A model generated the notes under the pieces. The model searched no databases. It worked only from the letters and a program-made list of their open reading frames with translations, and was not told the DNA's origin. Positions 18,537 to 28,431 of a stretch of DNA of 64,000 nucleotides are shown here, piece after piece; the stretch's first letter is position 1, and every line of letters starts with the position of its first letter. The position numbers were made by a program, and so were the translations under genes. Source of the DNA: Proteus vulgaris (lineage in GTDB: Bacteria; Pseudomonadota; Gammaproteobacteria; Enterobacterales; Enterobacteriaceae); NCBI GenBank assembly GCA_901472505.1, contig LR590468.1, forward strand, positions 1,178,001 to 1,242,000, in the 5' to 3' direction.

Positions 18537-18783
18537 GATTTTCTTCCTCTAAATAGTGTTGCTCCTTTTGTTGATGAGTGAGCGTTTCAGAGATTTTTTC
18601 CGCTTGCTCGTGCCATTGCATTAATTGTGATTGCAATGTACTTTGTTGATATTCAAGCTGACTATTTTGTTCTGAAAGTCGATTAATTTGGTTGTGCTGA
18701 TAGCGGATCACCAGAAGCGTGGTCAGAATGACTAACAACACGCCTCCTTTTAATCCCCAGCGTAGAAGCCAGGTTAGACTCAT
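18427..18783 (-). CDS. Rz-like inner-membrane spanin
   Basis: Inner-membrane spanin of 118 residues. One N-terminal transmembrane segment (about 10-27, LKGGVLLVILTTLLVI) is followed by a long periplasmic coiled coil rich in Q, E and L (about 30-90). Start and stop overlap the neighbouring endopeptidase by 4 bp (18780-18783). The Rz1-like gene is nested in its 3' part. With the holin and endopeptidase it forms a full Gram-negative lysis set. Confidence 0.8.
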   Translation of the reverse strand: MSLTWLLRWGLKGGVLLVILTTLLVIRYQHNQINRLSEQNSQLEYQQSTLQSQLMQWHEQAEKISETLTHQQKEQHYLEEENHAIRQELRLLLAQTPCANESVPDAVIQLQQNTLNRR

Positions 18784-19169
18784 GAATATACCTCTCTAGA
18801 CAGCTCATAATGAGGGCCATCACGAAACGATACCCAATCACCGCCCCAATTCATTGAAACACCCAATTGATGTGCCGCTTGTTTCATCGCTTTTGATACA
18901 GATTCAAACGCAGACCAATCATGCCAAGGGATCGAGCCATTCACTAACGGTACAATATCTACAGCATGACCCGTTAAATGACGGCTATTGAGTGTTTTGC
19001 TTTTGCCTTCTTTCATTAGCACTTTTTGGCGCACGAATGAGCGTAGCCCTTCGATAACCACAAAATCATATTCACTCAATGTCAGTGCATGATGAACCAC
19101 TTGCACTAAATCTTGATGCACACCTTTTAAGTTGTTTTGACTACGTTGACTTAATGTATACGTACTCAT
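18780..19169 (-). CDS. M15-family peptidoglycan endopeptidase (ChiX-like endolysin)
   Basis: Zinc L-Ala-D-Glu type endopeptidase of the M15C class, as in T5 endolysin and Serratia ChiX. It has 129 residues. The zinc motif SRHLTGHAVD places ligands at H64 and D71, and GPHYEL gives H120. There is no signal peptide, so it needs the adjacent holin to reach the wall. It overlaps the holin gene (ATG 19169, holin stop 19166) and the Rz gene by 4 bp each, indicating a tightly coupled cassette lying between TcB and TcC. Confidence 0.88.
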   Translation of the reverse strand: MSTYTLSQRSQNNLKGVHQDLVQVVHHALTLSEYDFVVIEGLRSFVRQKVLMKEGKSKTLNSRHLTGHAVDIVPLVNGSIPWHDWSAFESVSKAMKQAAHQLGVSMNWGGDWVSFRDGPHYELSREVYS

Positions 19170-19483
19170 TTAGGCTCCTTAAGGCTATTCATGCCAAAAA
19201 TACGATTCCATAGCCAAATCAATGTGGTACTTCCCATTGAGCCAAAAAGCCCTGCAATCATGTAAGACATATAGCGACTTGCACCACTTTCAAAACTCAA
19301 TAATCCCCCTAATAATCCTGTGAATACTGAAATCACAATTTGGCTACCAATGCCACACCAAGACCACCTAATTTGTTTTTGCCTAATTTCCATTAAATAC
19401 CTCACGATACCTCCCCAGGCTGAAAATCCACCGATAATCATCCAAGCCAGCGCATCGCTTTCAGATGGGATTGCTACCAGCAT
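19166..19483 (-). CDS. Holin of the Tc-associated lysis cassette (ChiW-like)
   Basis: Small membrane protein of 105 residues with three hydrophobic segments (about 12-29, 43-61 and 70-92) and a charged tail (MNSLKEPK), the shape of a phage holin. A good AGGA ribosome site precedes the ATG. It opens the lysis cassette, 61 bp downstream of the TcB gene. Its likely role is timed permeabilisation of the inner membrane so that the endopeptidase can act. The family name (superfamily III-like) is a guess. The holin function is inferred from size, topology and neighbours. Confidence 0.78.
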   Translation of the reverse strand: MLVAIPSESDALAWMIIGGFSAWGGIVRYLMEIRQKQIRWSWCGIGSQIVISVFTGLLGGLLSFESGASRYMSYMIAGLFGSMGSTTLIWLWNRIFGMNSLKEPK

Positions 19484-19544
19484 AATAAAATTCCTAAATA
19501 GAGCGGATAAATGGTGTTCCCCATTAATCCGCGTAATAAATAAC

Positions 19545-22500
19545 CTACACTAAGGTGTCATTTTCATCTTCCTGAGCCACAAACCACGGCGTCATCATCG
19601 TATGACGGCGATATTGTTTTGCAGTAATCACTTGATATAAACGACCTAATGCATCGTAATAATGGGTATCCGCAAAGCGATTAGGCTGAGATGAACTTTC
19701 CGAAACATAACGCCAATCATTCAGGAAATAAGGCTGGTAAACGCGCTTTACATTCCCTTTGTTGTCATATTCGGTTTCACCTAAAATTGCCCAACGTGTT
19801 GTGGTACTTTTTTGCTGTGCTTGCTGTACACTGTCCACCACTAATTCCCCTTTTTTACTGCGCAAAAAGGACTCACCCGCTTCAACTCTGATAGAGGTTT
19901 GCAATAGGCGTCCAAAACCATCGCTAAACGCGATTTGTTGGCGAATTTGCTGTTGTGAGTCGCTGTCATAACGGTCAGTCATAATTTGCAGAGCGTGTGG
20001 AGGCAGTTTTGACGATGAAGACATCCAACTGTCCGTGACATAAACAAAACCCGTAGCAATAGGCAGAGTTGATGTCAGTACCAAAGCCTCATCGACAGTA
20101 TTTGGCATCGTAAAGGCTTTATGGCTATAACCACTTTCCTGACCTTTTTCAGCCCCTGAAAAACGGGTTGTCGTTACACGACCAAAACCATCAAAGGTCA
20201 CTTGACGAAGATTTTTGTTTTCATCTGTTATTGAATTAGGTGATAAAAAGCGCCAATCATAAGTAAGATGAAAATCTTGTGTATTTAAAGGAGATCCTTT
20301 ACCCATTAATACACAGAATTGCTTATCCCACAGTAAGTTATAATCACAAGAAAACTCTGTTTTTTTATACACCAGTGGCTTATAGAACTGGGCTAATGAA
20401 CCATAGGTTTTAAAGCCTAATAACGGTTTTACCCACAATTTTTTGCTTTTTTCTGTTTCATCAGCGAATAAATAGTCTTTTTGCTGATAACCTGCATTTT
20501 TCATCACTTCATCCAGTTTTAAATCTGGATAAGGTTGTGAAATGACTTTTGCGGTTTCTTCATCTAATTCCGCGGTTTCACTGTAAGCTAAACGCACAGG
20601 GAAATCGGGTTCTGCTAATGTTGCATTACCACTCGCATCCAGATAAGCAAGCTGTTGTTGCCCTACAAAGACTGAAGCTGATTTTTGTGTGAGCAAATTA
20701 TTGTTCGCTAATAATGCTTCGACATTCAGGCCTTCTTTCGGCTGCTTTTCCGCGCCGAATATCCAACTATCTTGGCGACTGGCGTTGATGATCGCGAGCT
20801 GATAAACCTGTTTTTCAGGATGAACAAGATGATGGCAAGTCTGGCGCGACAAACCTAAACGCAGAGTGTGTTGTTGCTCATCATAACTGGATGCCCATAA
20901 CGTCTCGGGTAGGCTTTCGTAGTGCTGATAAGGGTTTTTCGCCCCCTTAGCACGTCTTGGATAGTTAATCGAAACGGCTTTAGATACAAAACCATAACCG
21001 TCTTGCTCTAAGATAATGTGTTGATGACAAGCAGGATCAGAAGCAATACGCTCATAATGATAGTCACGGCTTTCGACTACAGAAGGCATCACCACTGGTG
21101 AGCGCCCTTGCGCTTCAATTAAACGCACTTGTGGCCGTTGTTCCGTAACGACATAAGGCACATCAGATACAACGGTATTGTCTAATCCATAGACCTCTTT
21201 TCTAAGCAATTGACCTTGCAGTCCACGCTCAAGCCAATAGGTGTGCTCTTGATGCACTGTGTTATTACACGCTTTTTCTGAACTTCCATCACCTTGGGTA
21301 AAGCGTGGTGAGAAATGAGAAAACGCCGCACTGTCGCCTTGCCAAAACTCATTAAAAAACTGGTTATCAACTAAGGATTTTCCCGTTAAAAACCACTGAC
21401 GCGTTAATGCACTTGGCGTTTTATCCGTGGTATTTTCTTCACTTTTAAAAGACTCGGCATTGGTGGCTTCTACACAACCAAAACCACGAAACTCATTTTC
21501 TTCACCATCCCAGACACCATGACGATAGTTGTAAGTTTGCGCTAAACAACTTTGCGTGATTTCATCAATGGTTTCAATTTTCCACAACGTATGTAGTGCG
21601 AAAGGTAAGTGGCTAACCGCTTTAGCTTTATTTTGCTGTTGACGAGTTGATTTTTCATCTAACCAATATTGCGCTGAACTACGGTAATGCAAATTCTGAA
21701 TAAGCCCCATATTGTTATTAATGGACGTTAATAACCACGGCTTTTTATTTTGTAACGAAAGCACCCAATGTTGCGGTGTTGGATAAGCTTTTGTCAGTAA
21801 AATACTAGCGACACCAAGACCTTGGATATCCGCCACTTGCAGTTGGCATTGGTTATCAAAACGCACACCTTTAGGTAATGCGATATCATCACCACGCACA
21901 AATTGATTACCACTTTGGTTAAAATACACCTCTAAATGAGTAGATTGAGCATAAATAATATCAGTCGTACCGCTACCATCTAAGTCTGCTAAATAGAATT
22001 GATTAGGATTAAATTTCAGACGATCCGCAGAAAAACCAGGGATCGTCATCGGAGTACTAAATCTCCCCTCACCTAAATGCACCCAACAGGTTACGCCTTG
22101 GTAATCCACTTTAATCAGGTGTTGTTGACCTGAACCCAATACGTCACTAAATGCCACTAAGGTACGTCGATTAACGTTTTTAATCGGCAACGTCACGCCA
22201 TCAGCCTGCATGATATCTTTGCTTTTTTTCCAGCCTTGCGCAGAGCCAGCATAAAGACGAATACTGCGAGGACCAATTAAAGCTAAATCAGCAAAACCAC
22301 TGCCTGTTAATGAGGTGATTTCCGCTCTAGAATGAAAATATTCTACTGGCAGTGCATCAAGCGGCACAAAATTTAGCCAATTTTCTGCGTTGGTTTCATC
22401 TTGAGTGTAATAACCATTCACATCACCTTGGGTAACTAACCATTCCAGTTTTCCATTACCCGTCACGTCGGTCAGCATGGCTGAATTCCGCAATGACGGA

Positions 22501-23876
22501 ATAACAGGAAGCTTTTTTGCTTTATCCCATGTTATGGCATTCGGATTTTGTTTATCTTCTTTTCTGACAGGTGCGCGATACCACCAAGCACCTCGATCTT
22601 GATACAACACGCCAGACAATCCTTCGCCTAATAAATCAACATATTGATAAGGCTGTTGTGGTGTAAAAGAAGCAAGCTCATCCAGTGATTGCCACTGGGC
22701 TTGTTTAGTCGCACCCACCATTTGCCAATCAAATTTAACCGGTGGCAATGTCACTAACGACTGCGCACCTTTATTGTTGTTAAACGCAGATTTTTGTGCT
22801 GAGACTAAAACAGTACCTGATGCGGACTCATCGTAAGTGAGCGTTAATCGAGCAACTAACTCGGGTGTTTCTGCCAATGGTGTTTGTTTTTCTAAACTTT
22901 CAAGACGGTGATACATCAGTACTTGGCGACATAAACGACGAGTACGAACTTCAAAACCGTAATGGAAAAGAGAAAAACAGTCTTTACGCAGTGCCCATGC
23001 GGAATTACTTTGCCATTGTGGATAGGTGGCTAATGCGCTATCACGCTCACCGTAATCAAAGACCAAAGTAAACAAGGCATTTTTCGGTAAGGTGTTATCC
23101 GTTTTCGTACATGAAAAAGCACGCTCTCCCACAGGGTTACCGTAATACACTTTCTCTAAATAACGCTGTGTATTAGCATTTTTATGGGATTGAATTTCTT
23201 GTTTATCACAACCTTGTTCATCTTCAGCGCGATAGTGATATTCAATTTGCTCACCCATCGCTGAAACCGAAGCATTGAGATCCCATTGCGCAATATGTGC
23301 ACTGTTTTGGCTATCCACAATCTGTGCTGTGGTTTCATAACCAAATAAGTGAACCTCACCATTTGCACTCAACATCACCCAAAATTGTTTTGGTGTATTG
23401 GCTGAAACATTAGCCTCATTTAATGACCAATATTCAAAACGACTAAAACTTTTTTCAATACGTGAGCGATAAGTTGTCACTTGATATTGATGAGCGAGTT
23501 TTACGCCAAGTAACTCATTACGCTGTGCCGTTTCAATTTCGCCTTTCTTATTGATAATTGGCACAATCACTTCACCTTCAGGCCCAACAAATTCATCTTG
23601 TTGAGTATAAGTAGGCACGCCTTTTGAAGTACGACGACGAATCGACATCACCCCCACAGACCAGCCAAAGCCAAAAGCGCCATTACCAGCTTGATTTTGA
23701 TAACTTAGACCTAAAGAAGGGGCATAACCACGACCTTGGCTAATAGGCAACGGCAAGCTAAAAGTGGCTGCACCATCAGGGCCAACAGCACCCATGTTGC
23801 CCGTTAATCCTGTGACAGCCCCACCACCTTTTGGTAAGTTTGGCGCATCAAAGGTCAATTTCTCTGAATTTTGCAT
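19545..23876 (-). CDS. tcaC: TcaC/TcdB-type toxin component (TcB)
   Basis: B component of the Tc toxin, which with TcC builds the cocoon and docks on TcA. It has 1443 residues with an intact frame. An N-terminal SpvB-like domain (GPDGAATFSLPLPISQGRG near 32-50, then LSYQNQAGNGAFGFGW) is followed by FG-GAP/beta-propeller stretches (for example LADLDGSGTTDIIYAQ). The TcB middle domains and the start of the Rhs cocoon (VTFDGFGRVTTTRFSG) come next. An AGGAG ribosome site precedes the ATG. Composition is near the genome average, unlike the AT-rich tcaA and 5' tcaB. Confidence 0.93.
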   Translation of the reverse strand: MQNSEKLTFDAPNLPKGGGAVTGLTGNMGAVGPDGAATFSLPLPISQGRGYAPSLGLSYQNQAGNGAFGFGWSVGVMSIRRRTSKGVPTYTQQDEFVGPEGEVIVPIINKKGEIETAQRNELLGVKLAHQYQVTTYRSRIEKSFSRFEYWSLNEANVSANTPKQFWVMLSANGEVHLFGYETTAQIVDSQNSAHIAQWDLNASVSAMGEQIEYHYRAEDEQGCDKQEIQSHKNANTQRYLEKVYYGNPVGERAFSCTKTDNTLPKNALFTLVFDYGERDSALATYPQWQSNSAWALRKDCFSLFHYGFEVRTRRLCRQVLMYHRLESLEKQTPLAETPELVARLTLTYDESASGTVLVSAQKSAFNNNKGAQSLVTLPPVKFDWQMVGATKQAQWQSLDELASFTPQQPYQYVDLLGEGLSGVLYQDRGAWWYRAPVRKEDKQNPNAITWDKAKKLPVIPSLRNSAMLTDVTGNGKLEWLVTQGDVNGYYTQDETNAENWLNFVPLDALPVEYFHSRAEITSLTGSGFADLALIGPRSIRLYAGSAQGWKKSKDIMQADGVTLPIKNVNRRTLVAFSDVLGSGQQHLIKVDYQGVTCWVHLGEGRFSTPMTIPGFSADRLKFNPNQFYLADLDGSGTTDIIYAQSTHLEVYFNQSGNQFVRGDDIALPKGVRFDNQCQLQVADIQGLGVASILLTKAYPTPQHWVLSLQNKKPWLLTSINNNMGLIQNLHYRSSAQYWLDEKSTRQQQNKAKAVSHLPFALHTLWKIETIDEITQSCLAQTYNYRHGVWDGEENEFRGFGCVEATNAESFKSEENTTDKTPSALTRQWFLTGKSLVDNQFFNEFWQGDSAAFSHFSPRFTQGDGSSEKACNNTVHQEHTYWLERGLQGQLLRKEVYGLDNTVVSDVPYVVTEQRPQVRLIEAQGRSPVVMPSVVESRDYHYERIASDPACHQHIILEQDGYGFVSKAVSINYPRRAKGAKNPYQHYESLPETLWASSYDEQQHTLRLGLSRQTCHHLVHPEKQVYQLAIINASRQDSWIFGAEKQPKEGLNVEALLANNNLLTQKSASVFVGQQQLAYLDASGNATLAEPDFPVRLAYSETAELDEETAKVISQPYPDLKLDEVMKNAGYQQKDYLFADETEKSKKLWVKPLLGFKTYGSLAQFYKPLVYKKTEFSCDYNLLWDKQFCVLMGKGSPLNTQDFHLTYDWRFLSPNSITDENKNLRQVTFDGFGRVTTTRFSGAEKGQESGYSHKAFTMPNTVDEALVLTSTLPIATGFVYVTDSWMSSSSKLPPHALQIMTDRYDSDSQQQIRQQIAFSDGFGRLLQTSIRVEAGESFLRSKKGELVVDSVQQAQQKSTTTRWAILGETEYDNKGNVKRVYQPYFLNDWRYVSESSSQPNRFADTHYYDALGRLYQVITAKQYRRHTMMTPWFVAQEDENDTLV

Positions 23877-23931
23877 GTAGAACTCCTGACAGGCTCCCTA
23901 AGGAGCCTGTAATTAATTAAGATTTGGGTAA

Positions 23932-26163
23932 TTAGCGAATGGTGTAATTAATGTGGAGAATGATGTCGTTCAGTGTCAGTAACATCTCTTTTTGCTTATC
24001 TGTCGCATCAGGGAAGCTTAAAGTCAGTGTACTGCTATCATTCACAGGTAAACCTTCAAATGGCAGATAACGCTCATCATTAAAGTTCAGTTGGAACTGA
24101 CCACTGTCATTCATGCCATGAGAAATCGCAATCGCACTACAACCTCGTGGTTTCACCGCACTACCGCCATAACTCAACACCGCACGAATATTCTGATACG
24201 TGCCTGTTAACGCAGGTAATGTCACACTAATTTGTTTAACGCGACGTAATTGACCTAAATCTGCAGGATAATCTTTGTCGATAGCTAAATCAGAGAGCTT
24301 AATCGAAGCCTGTAATTGACCGTTTTTCAGCGTAATACCATTTTCTGCCGTACCTAGCTGGGTTTTCGATTTATTAATCAAATCAGCGACTTGTTCAAAA
24401 CCAAACTTATTAGTGCCTAAACCTTGGTACACGTCTTCCAACGAAACAATCTTGGTGATTTCCAATACACGTTTATCTTTTTCAAGGTAGCTATTTTCCA
24501 TTTGAGTCAGGTTATGCATTAAGCTTTCACCCGCCATCAAACCGGAATAATTACCTTGCCATGCCCCTGGGCGAATAAAGGTTTGTGTTTCACCTAAATC
24601 ATACTGATAAGCCGATTCTGCCATACGGCAACGGGAGGCAGCCAAGTCGTAGAATGGCTTATAAATCGCCATCAATTTACCGCGTAACCAGCTATACAGC
24701 GCTTTATTGGTAAATTTATTTTGTAAGAACGCTAAATGTGCCTGCATATGCACTTGCTGTTGCATCAGAAGTCCTAATTGCAAATTAGCCGCTTCTTTAC
24801 GCACACCCAATGCTTTAATTTGTGCATCAAATTGTTTTAATTCTGATTGTGCTGTATCACGTAATAATTTCCACTCTTCACGACGACGACGGTACACTTC
24901 AGATTGACTTAAAATGTCTGACGCCATATTAGATATGGTACCAGCGCTAAGGAATCCAGTACCTACTGCATTAAGTAGCCCACCATAATTTGATCCCCCC
25001 ACTGCCATACCGAACGTATTTGGTGCTAAAACCGCTATACCCGCGCCCACATAAAATGGTTGACTTATTGTCGTAAATCCCATGCCCATAACGCGAAGTG
25101 CTAGTGCTCTTGTTTCTTTTGCACTAATGTTTTCGTTATATAATTTGCTATAATAATCATAGCGGATTTGTGCACCTTTCCGTAAATCCTGTAATGAATT
25201 TTCGTTATAAGCAAACTCTTCAATCGTTTTCTGCTGATACTTGATATTTTGGAGAGTAATTTCATTACCCTGCGTTGCTAGTAATTCTGACAACGCTTCC
25301 ACATCTTGACGCTCAGTGATGCTAGAAAGCGAACTACCAAACTGTATTAACTGGCTGACGACTGATTTTGCGCTATTTAATATCACAGGGAAACGCTGAA
25401 CCGGTATCATCACTTTCGGCAATACACCATCCTCTTGCGATTGATTAACTGCGGTGATTAGCAGTGCCTTAGGATCTGCTGGTGTTGCATACATTGGTAA
25501 TGACAGCGATTGCCCATCAATCGATAAGTTGTGACGCAAATTAAATAAACGCGATTTTAACGTGTCTCGATACTGCGCTAACTTCTCATTAATTTGTGGT
25601 AAAAAAAGCGAAGTTAAGGTATTTGCTGTGCGTGATAATGTTGTTTCTTTTTTCTCATCATTAACAGAAGGTTTTGCTTGATGTGTTATGGTTGCTGCAT
25701 CAATTAATGTCGGTGCTGACCACACATCGTCCTCTAATAGTTCTGTCTCATTTCCTAATAATTTCAGCGCTTGTACATACCACATTTTAGCTTCATTTAG
25801 TGTGTCACGCTCAAGTTGGCGATAAGCACTGTCACCTCGTGCCACAAGAATATCAAGGTACTTCATAAATGTAGCCAATTTATAGTGCATTGGATCAGCT
25901 TGTGCCACAGCATCAGGATCAGTTGAATCCAGTTGATCATGATCCCAAGCTGTATCCGCTAATAATGGCTGTGAATTCCAAACACGATGAGTATGAGTAT
26001 TGTTATCAATATAACCATTTGGATTAAACACATAACGTAGCCAACGACTAGCTTCGTCGTAATTTTGCCCTTCTAGCATCACATTTGCTAACATCATCGG
26101 GGTGTAATAGAACAGTTCCCAAAAAGTAGAGAGCATTCGCACCATTAAAATCCATCGGTACAT
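23932..26163 (-). CDS. tcaB: tcaB part 3 of 3: C-terminal TcA region (frameshifted)
   Basis: C-terminal 743 codons of the TcaB-type TcA subunit: the channel-forming helices and the TcB-binding domain. Recognisable parts are WELFYYTPMM, ADPMHYKLATFMKYLDILVARGDSAYRQLERDTL (quoted from near residue 90), long coiled helices around 400-460, a glycine-rich hydrophobic stretch near 350-400, and the closing INYTIR. The listed ATG is internal. The real protein enters from the frame of part 2 at a T5 run (26121-26125 on the plus strand as A5), where four bases would join NGANALYF to WELFYY. Confidence 0.85.
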   Translation of the reverse strand: MYRWILMVRMLSTFWELFYYTPMMLANVMLEGQNYDEASRWLRYVFNPNGYIDNNTHTHRVWNSQPLLADTAWDHDQLDSTDPDAVAQADPMHYKLATFMKYLDILVARGDSAYRQLERDTLNEAKMWYVQALKLLGNETELLEDDVWSAPTLIDAATITHQAKPSVNDEKKETTLSRTANTLTSLFLPQINEKLAQYRDTLKSRLFNLRHNLSIDGQSLSLPMYATPADPKALLITAVNQSQEDGVLPKVMIPVQRFPVILNSAKSVVSQLIQFGSSLSSITERQDVEALSELLATQGNEITLQNIKYQQKTIEEFAYNENSLQDLRKGAQIRYDYYSKLYNENISAKETRALALRVMGMGFTTISQPFYVGAGIAVLAPNTFGMAVGGSNYGGLLNAVGTGFLSAGTISNMASDILSQSEVYRRRREEWKLLRDTAQSELKQFDAQIKALGVRKEAANLQLGLLMQQQVHMQAHLAFLQNKFTNKALYSWLRGKLMAIYKPFYDLAASRCRMAESAYQYDLGETQTFIRPGAWQGNYSGLMAGESLMHNLTQMENSYLEKDKRVLEITKIVSLEDVYQGLGTNKFGFEQVADLINKSKTQLGTAENGITLKNGQLQASIKLSDLAIDKDYPADLGQLRRVKQISVTLPALTGTYQNIRAVLSYGGSAVKPRGCSAIAISHGMNDSGQFQLNFNDERYLPFEGLPVNDSSTLTLSFPDATDKQKEMLLTLNDIILHINYTIR

Positions 26164-26635
26164 CAGCGCCTTTTTCCAGAGCGGGTTCAGGCAGTCTCTG
26201 AGAATTTAGCGTTAAAATAGCATCAATTCCGTTATTCGCACGTTTGACTAATTGACGTGCAAATAATGTATTTAAACGTACTAACAAAGGTTCATTTGCC
26301 ACTGTCATTGACATATATTGGGCATGCTTTTGATTTGTTTTTAAGCTAATAACACTCTCATTTATATGTTCTAATTCACTGACTTTAAAGTAACATAGGC
26401 TTTTAGCAATAATTTTTTGGTTCTTATTAACCGCTGTTACATCCGCAGTTAATATTAACTCACCATTGTCATTAAATGCATTCTGAGGAACATCAAGCTT
26501 AAGCTCTTTATTTTTACTATTGAAGCTATTACTACCCTCAACTAAAGAAGTATTGGCGTTAGACCATTGTTCGAGAGAATAGGTGACTTTATTATCCTGA
26601 CTAGAAGATAATGTTATCTTAATATCATTAACCAT
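26048..26635 (-). CDS. tcaB: tcaB part 2 of 3: linker region in shifted frame
   Basis: A 195-codon open piece that carries the middle of TcaB, from MVNDIKITLSS to DVPMDFNGANALYF. The remaining codons (LGTVLLHPDDVSK onward) are out-of-frame read-through. It joins part 1 upstream if one A is added in the run at 26656-26659 (giving DLNIKIIYSDDEMVNDIK), and part 3 downstream if one T is removed at 26121-26125. The two shifts cancel, so parts 1 and 3 share a frame. It is not a separate gene. Confidence 0.75.
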   Translation of the reverse strand: MVNDIKITLSSSQDNKVTYSLEQWSNANTSLVEGSNSFNSKNKELKLDVPQNAFNDNGELILTADVTAVNKNQKIIAKSLCYFKVSELEHINESVISLKTNQKHAQYMSMTVANEPLLVRLNTLFARQLVKRANNGIDAILTLNSQRLPEPALEKGADVPMDFNGANALYFLGTVLLHPDDVSKCDARRAKLRRS

Positions 26636-28431
26636 TTCGTCATCACTATAGATAATTTTATATTTAAATCACTAATAGTTAATGGGTAAAATATTCCTTT
26701 CCCATATTCTCCCATAAGCAATTGACTCGTTATTTCTCCCGAAACATAAAAAAGAAATCTTGGTGCTTCTTTATCTAGAAAATGTTGTAACGAGAAATCG
26801 CCTAATTCATTAGAAAGCGTAAAGGCAATTTTATTTTTCGATGTATATTTTAATAAACTATTTGACTGTTTAGTGAAAAAAGACAGTTCTACGCTATAAT
26901 CTTCTCCATTATTAACATCTAAACCGTTAATTACCGCACCTTTTATATTATCGTAAATAAAGAAGTAAATTATATTTTTTCTAACATCAAAACCTAAATA
27001 ATAACTAAAATCAGTTTTTCCATTAAAAGACAAGGTTGTCAACTTACCAACACTACCTGAAGTATAAACAATATCCTCTAATAGAGAACCACTCTTTAAT
27101 AAACCGTTAAAGATATCTTTAATAGGTGCAGGAGCAAAATTTCCATAATTAATATTACAGTTAACAAAAGCAGAAAGGTAACAAGATAATGTTTTATTTT
27201 TCGACTCTACACTGACACCATTAATTAAACTTCCTGAAAGAGAGACATGTTGAGATTCCATTGTTTTTATATCATCAATAGGATCGTGAGATATTGAGTA
27301 AGCTAATTTACCTCTCAATGCAAATTTATTATTAATATTTTTAGTGAGTTTTTCACTACTCAAATCAAATTCAGACTTCACATTAATATAAATGTTTTTT
27401 GCATGTTCCCCATTTAAATCTGATATATTAGAAAACACCATTTCATTATCAATAGAGTAAACTTGATACTCTTTATTTTCATCTTTATAGATATCACTTG
27501 TGACATAAGTTAAAAAATATAATTTATCTAATTCTTCGTTATAGCTTAAATGAAAATTTCCTTTTTCATTATCTATAATATTATTAGGCAGTTGAAAATC
27601 AATAGGTGAGCTCCAAGTACCATCATAACGGATATGTGATAAAATTAAATTATATCGTGTCTGCTTAGAAATTGGTGTAGATGTACTTTCTTCTTTATTC
27701 TCAGACTTTTTATTTTCAGTTTCTTTTTGTTCAATCCAAGCAACATATAATCGATTATTAAAAATAACAGGACGAATTAAATTATTGTAAGGGTTAGCAC
27801 CATTCTCAATTTTAGTCCACTCTGTCCAAGCATTTGCTGCCATGACTCCTTTTTTTATTTTACTATGATCTACACTACGCCAATAATAACTTACTTTTTC
27901 TGATGCATTACAACCAATAAAATAAATGTGCCCATCTTCTAATCTCACACTATCATGATAACCACTAATCACATCTAAATTAGCAATTTGTTCAAAAGAA
28001 GTTAAATAGGTTTTAAATGCATCATCAACCGTATCACTATTAATACTATTTTGACTGATTGACTGTAACAACGTATCCATCATTTTAGTTTGACCAATAC
28101 GTACTGTAGGATCAATATAGTTTTCAGGATAATAAGCTAATAAAGAGACACCACTCCAAGTGCTATAACGCTTATTATATTTATCCCAATCTATAAAAAA
28201 CTGACGAGACTTAATAAGTGAATTAGTATTTTTCATATCCAAAGATAAAAATTCATTAATATATAGCTGTATACTTGCAATAGCTTGTTCTATCTTTGTG
28301 GTTTTTATTTCAGATGAAACTTTATTATCAATCAGTAAATAATGATAAATATCATCACTAGTTACTAAATTTAATTCATTAAACTTATGAATATAAAATG
28401 CACTAAGTGCAACACTCTCTTTTTCATCCAT
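26614..28431 (-). CDS. tcaB: tcaB part 1 of 3: N-terminal TcaB region
   Basis: A 605-codon piece that starts MDEKESVALSAFYIHKFNEL and aligns by eye with the N-terminus of Photorhabdus TcaB (DDLYEYLL-like DDIYHYLLIDNKVSS, RYSTWSGV, YIDPTVRIGQTKMMDTL). It continues through the neuraminidase-like/receptor-binding part of TcA. The last residues (LSIVMTKWLMILR) are out of frame. It overlaps tcaA by 61 bp and lacks a clear ribosome site, so it either depends on coupling or was once fused to tcaA (one more A in the run at 28436-28440 joins them). It is strongly AT-rich compared with part 3. Confidence 0.82.
   Translation of the reverse strand: MDEKESVALSAFYIHKFNELNLVTSDDIYHYLLIDNKVSSEIKTTKIEQAIASIQLYINEFLSLDMKNTNSLIKSRQFFIDWDKYNKRYSTWSGVSLLAYYPENYIDPTVRIGQTKMMDTLLQSISQNSINSDTVDDAFKTYLTSFEQIANLDVISGYHDSVRLEDGHIYFIGCNASEKVSYYWRSVDHSKIKKGVMAANAWTEWTKIENGANPYNNLIRPVIFNNRLYVAWIEQKETENKKSENKEESTSTPISKQTRYNLILSHIRYDGTWSSPIDFQLPNNIIDNEKGNFHLSYNEELDKLYFLTYVTSDIYKDENKEYQVYSIDNEMVFSNISDLNGEHAKNIYINVKSEFDLSSEKLTKNINNKFALRGKLAYSISHDPIDDIKTMESQHVSLSGSLINGVSVESKNKTLSCYLSAFVNCNINYGNFAPAPIKDIFNGLLKSGSLLEDIVYTSGSVGKLTTLSFNGKTDFSYYLGFDVRKNIIYFFIYDNIKGAVINGLDVNNGEDYSVELSFFTKQSNSLLKYTSKNKIAFTLSNELGDFSLQHFLDKEAPRFLFYVSGEITSQLLMGEYGKGIFYPLTISDLNIKLSIVMTKWLMILR

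Noticed and set aside
18204..19483. Prophage remnant
   Set aside because: Only lysis genes are present, with no integrase, structural genes or attachment sites, and they are coupled to Tc genes as in dedicated release cassettes.
19691..23071. Plus-strand ORFs of 60-70 codons across tcaC
   Set aside because: They lie antisense to a well-conserved toxin gene and have no ribosome sites or recognisable products.
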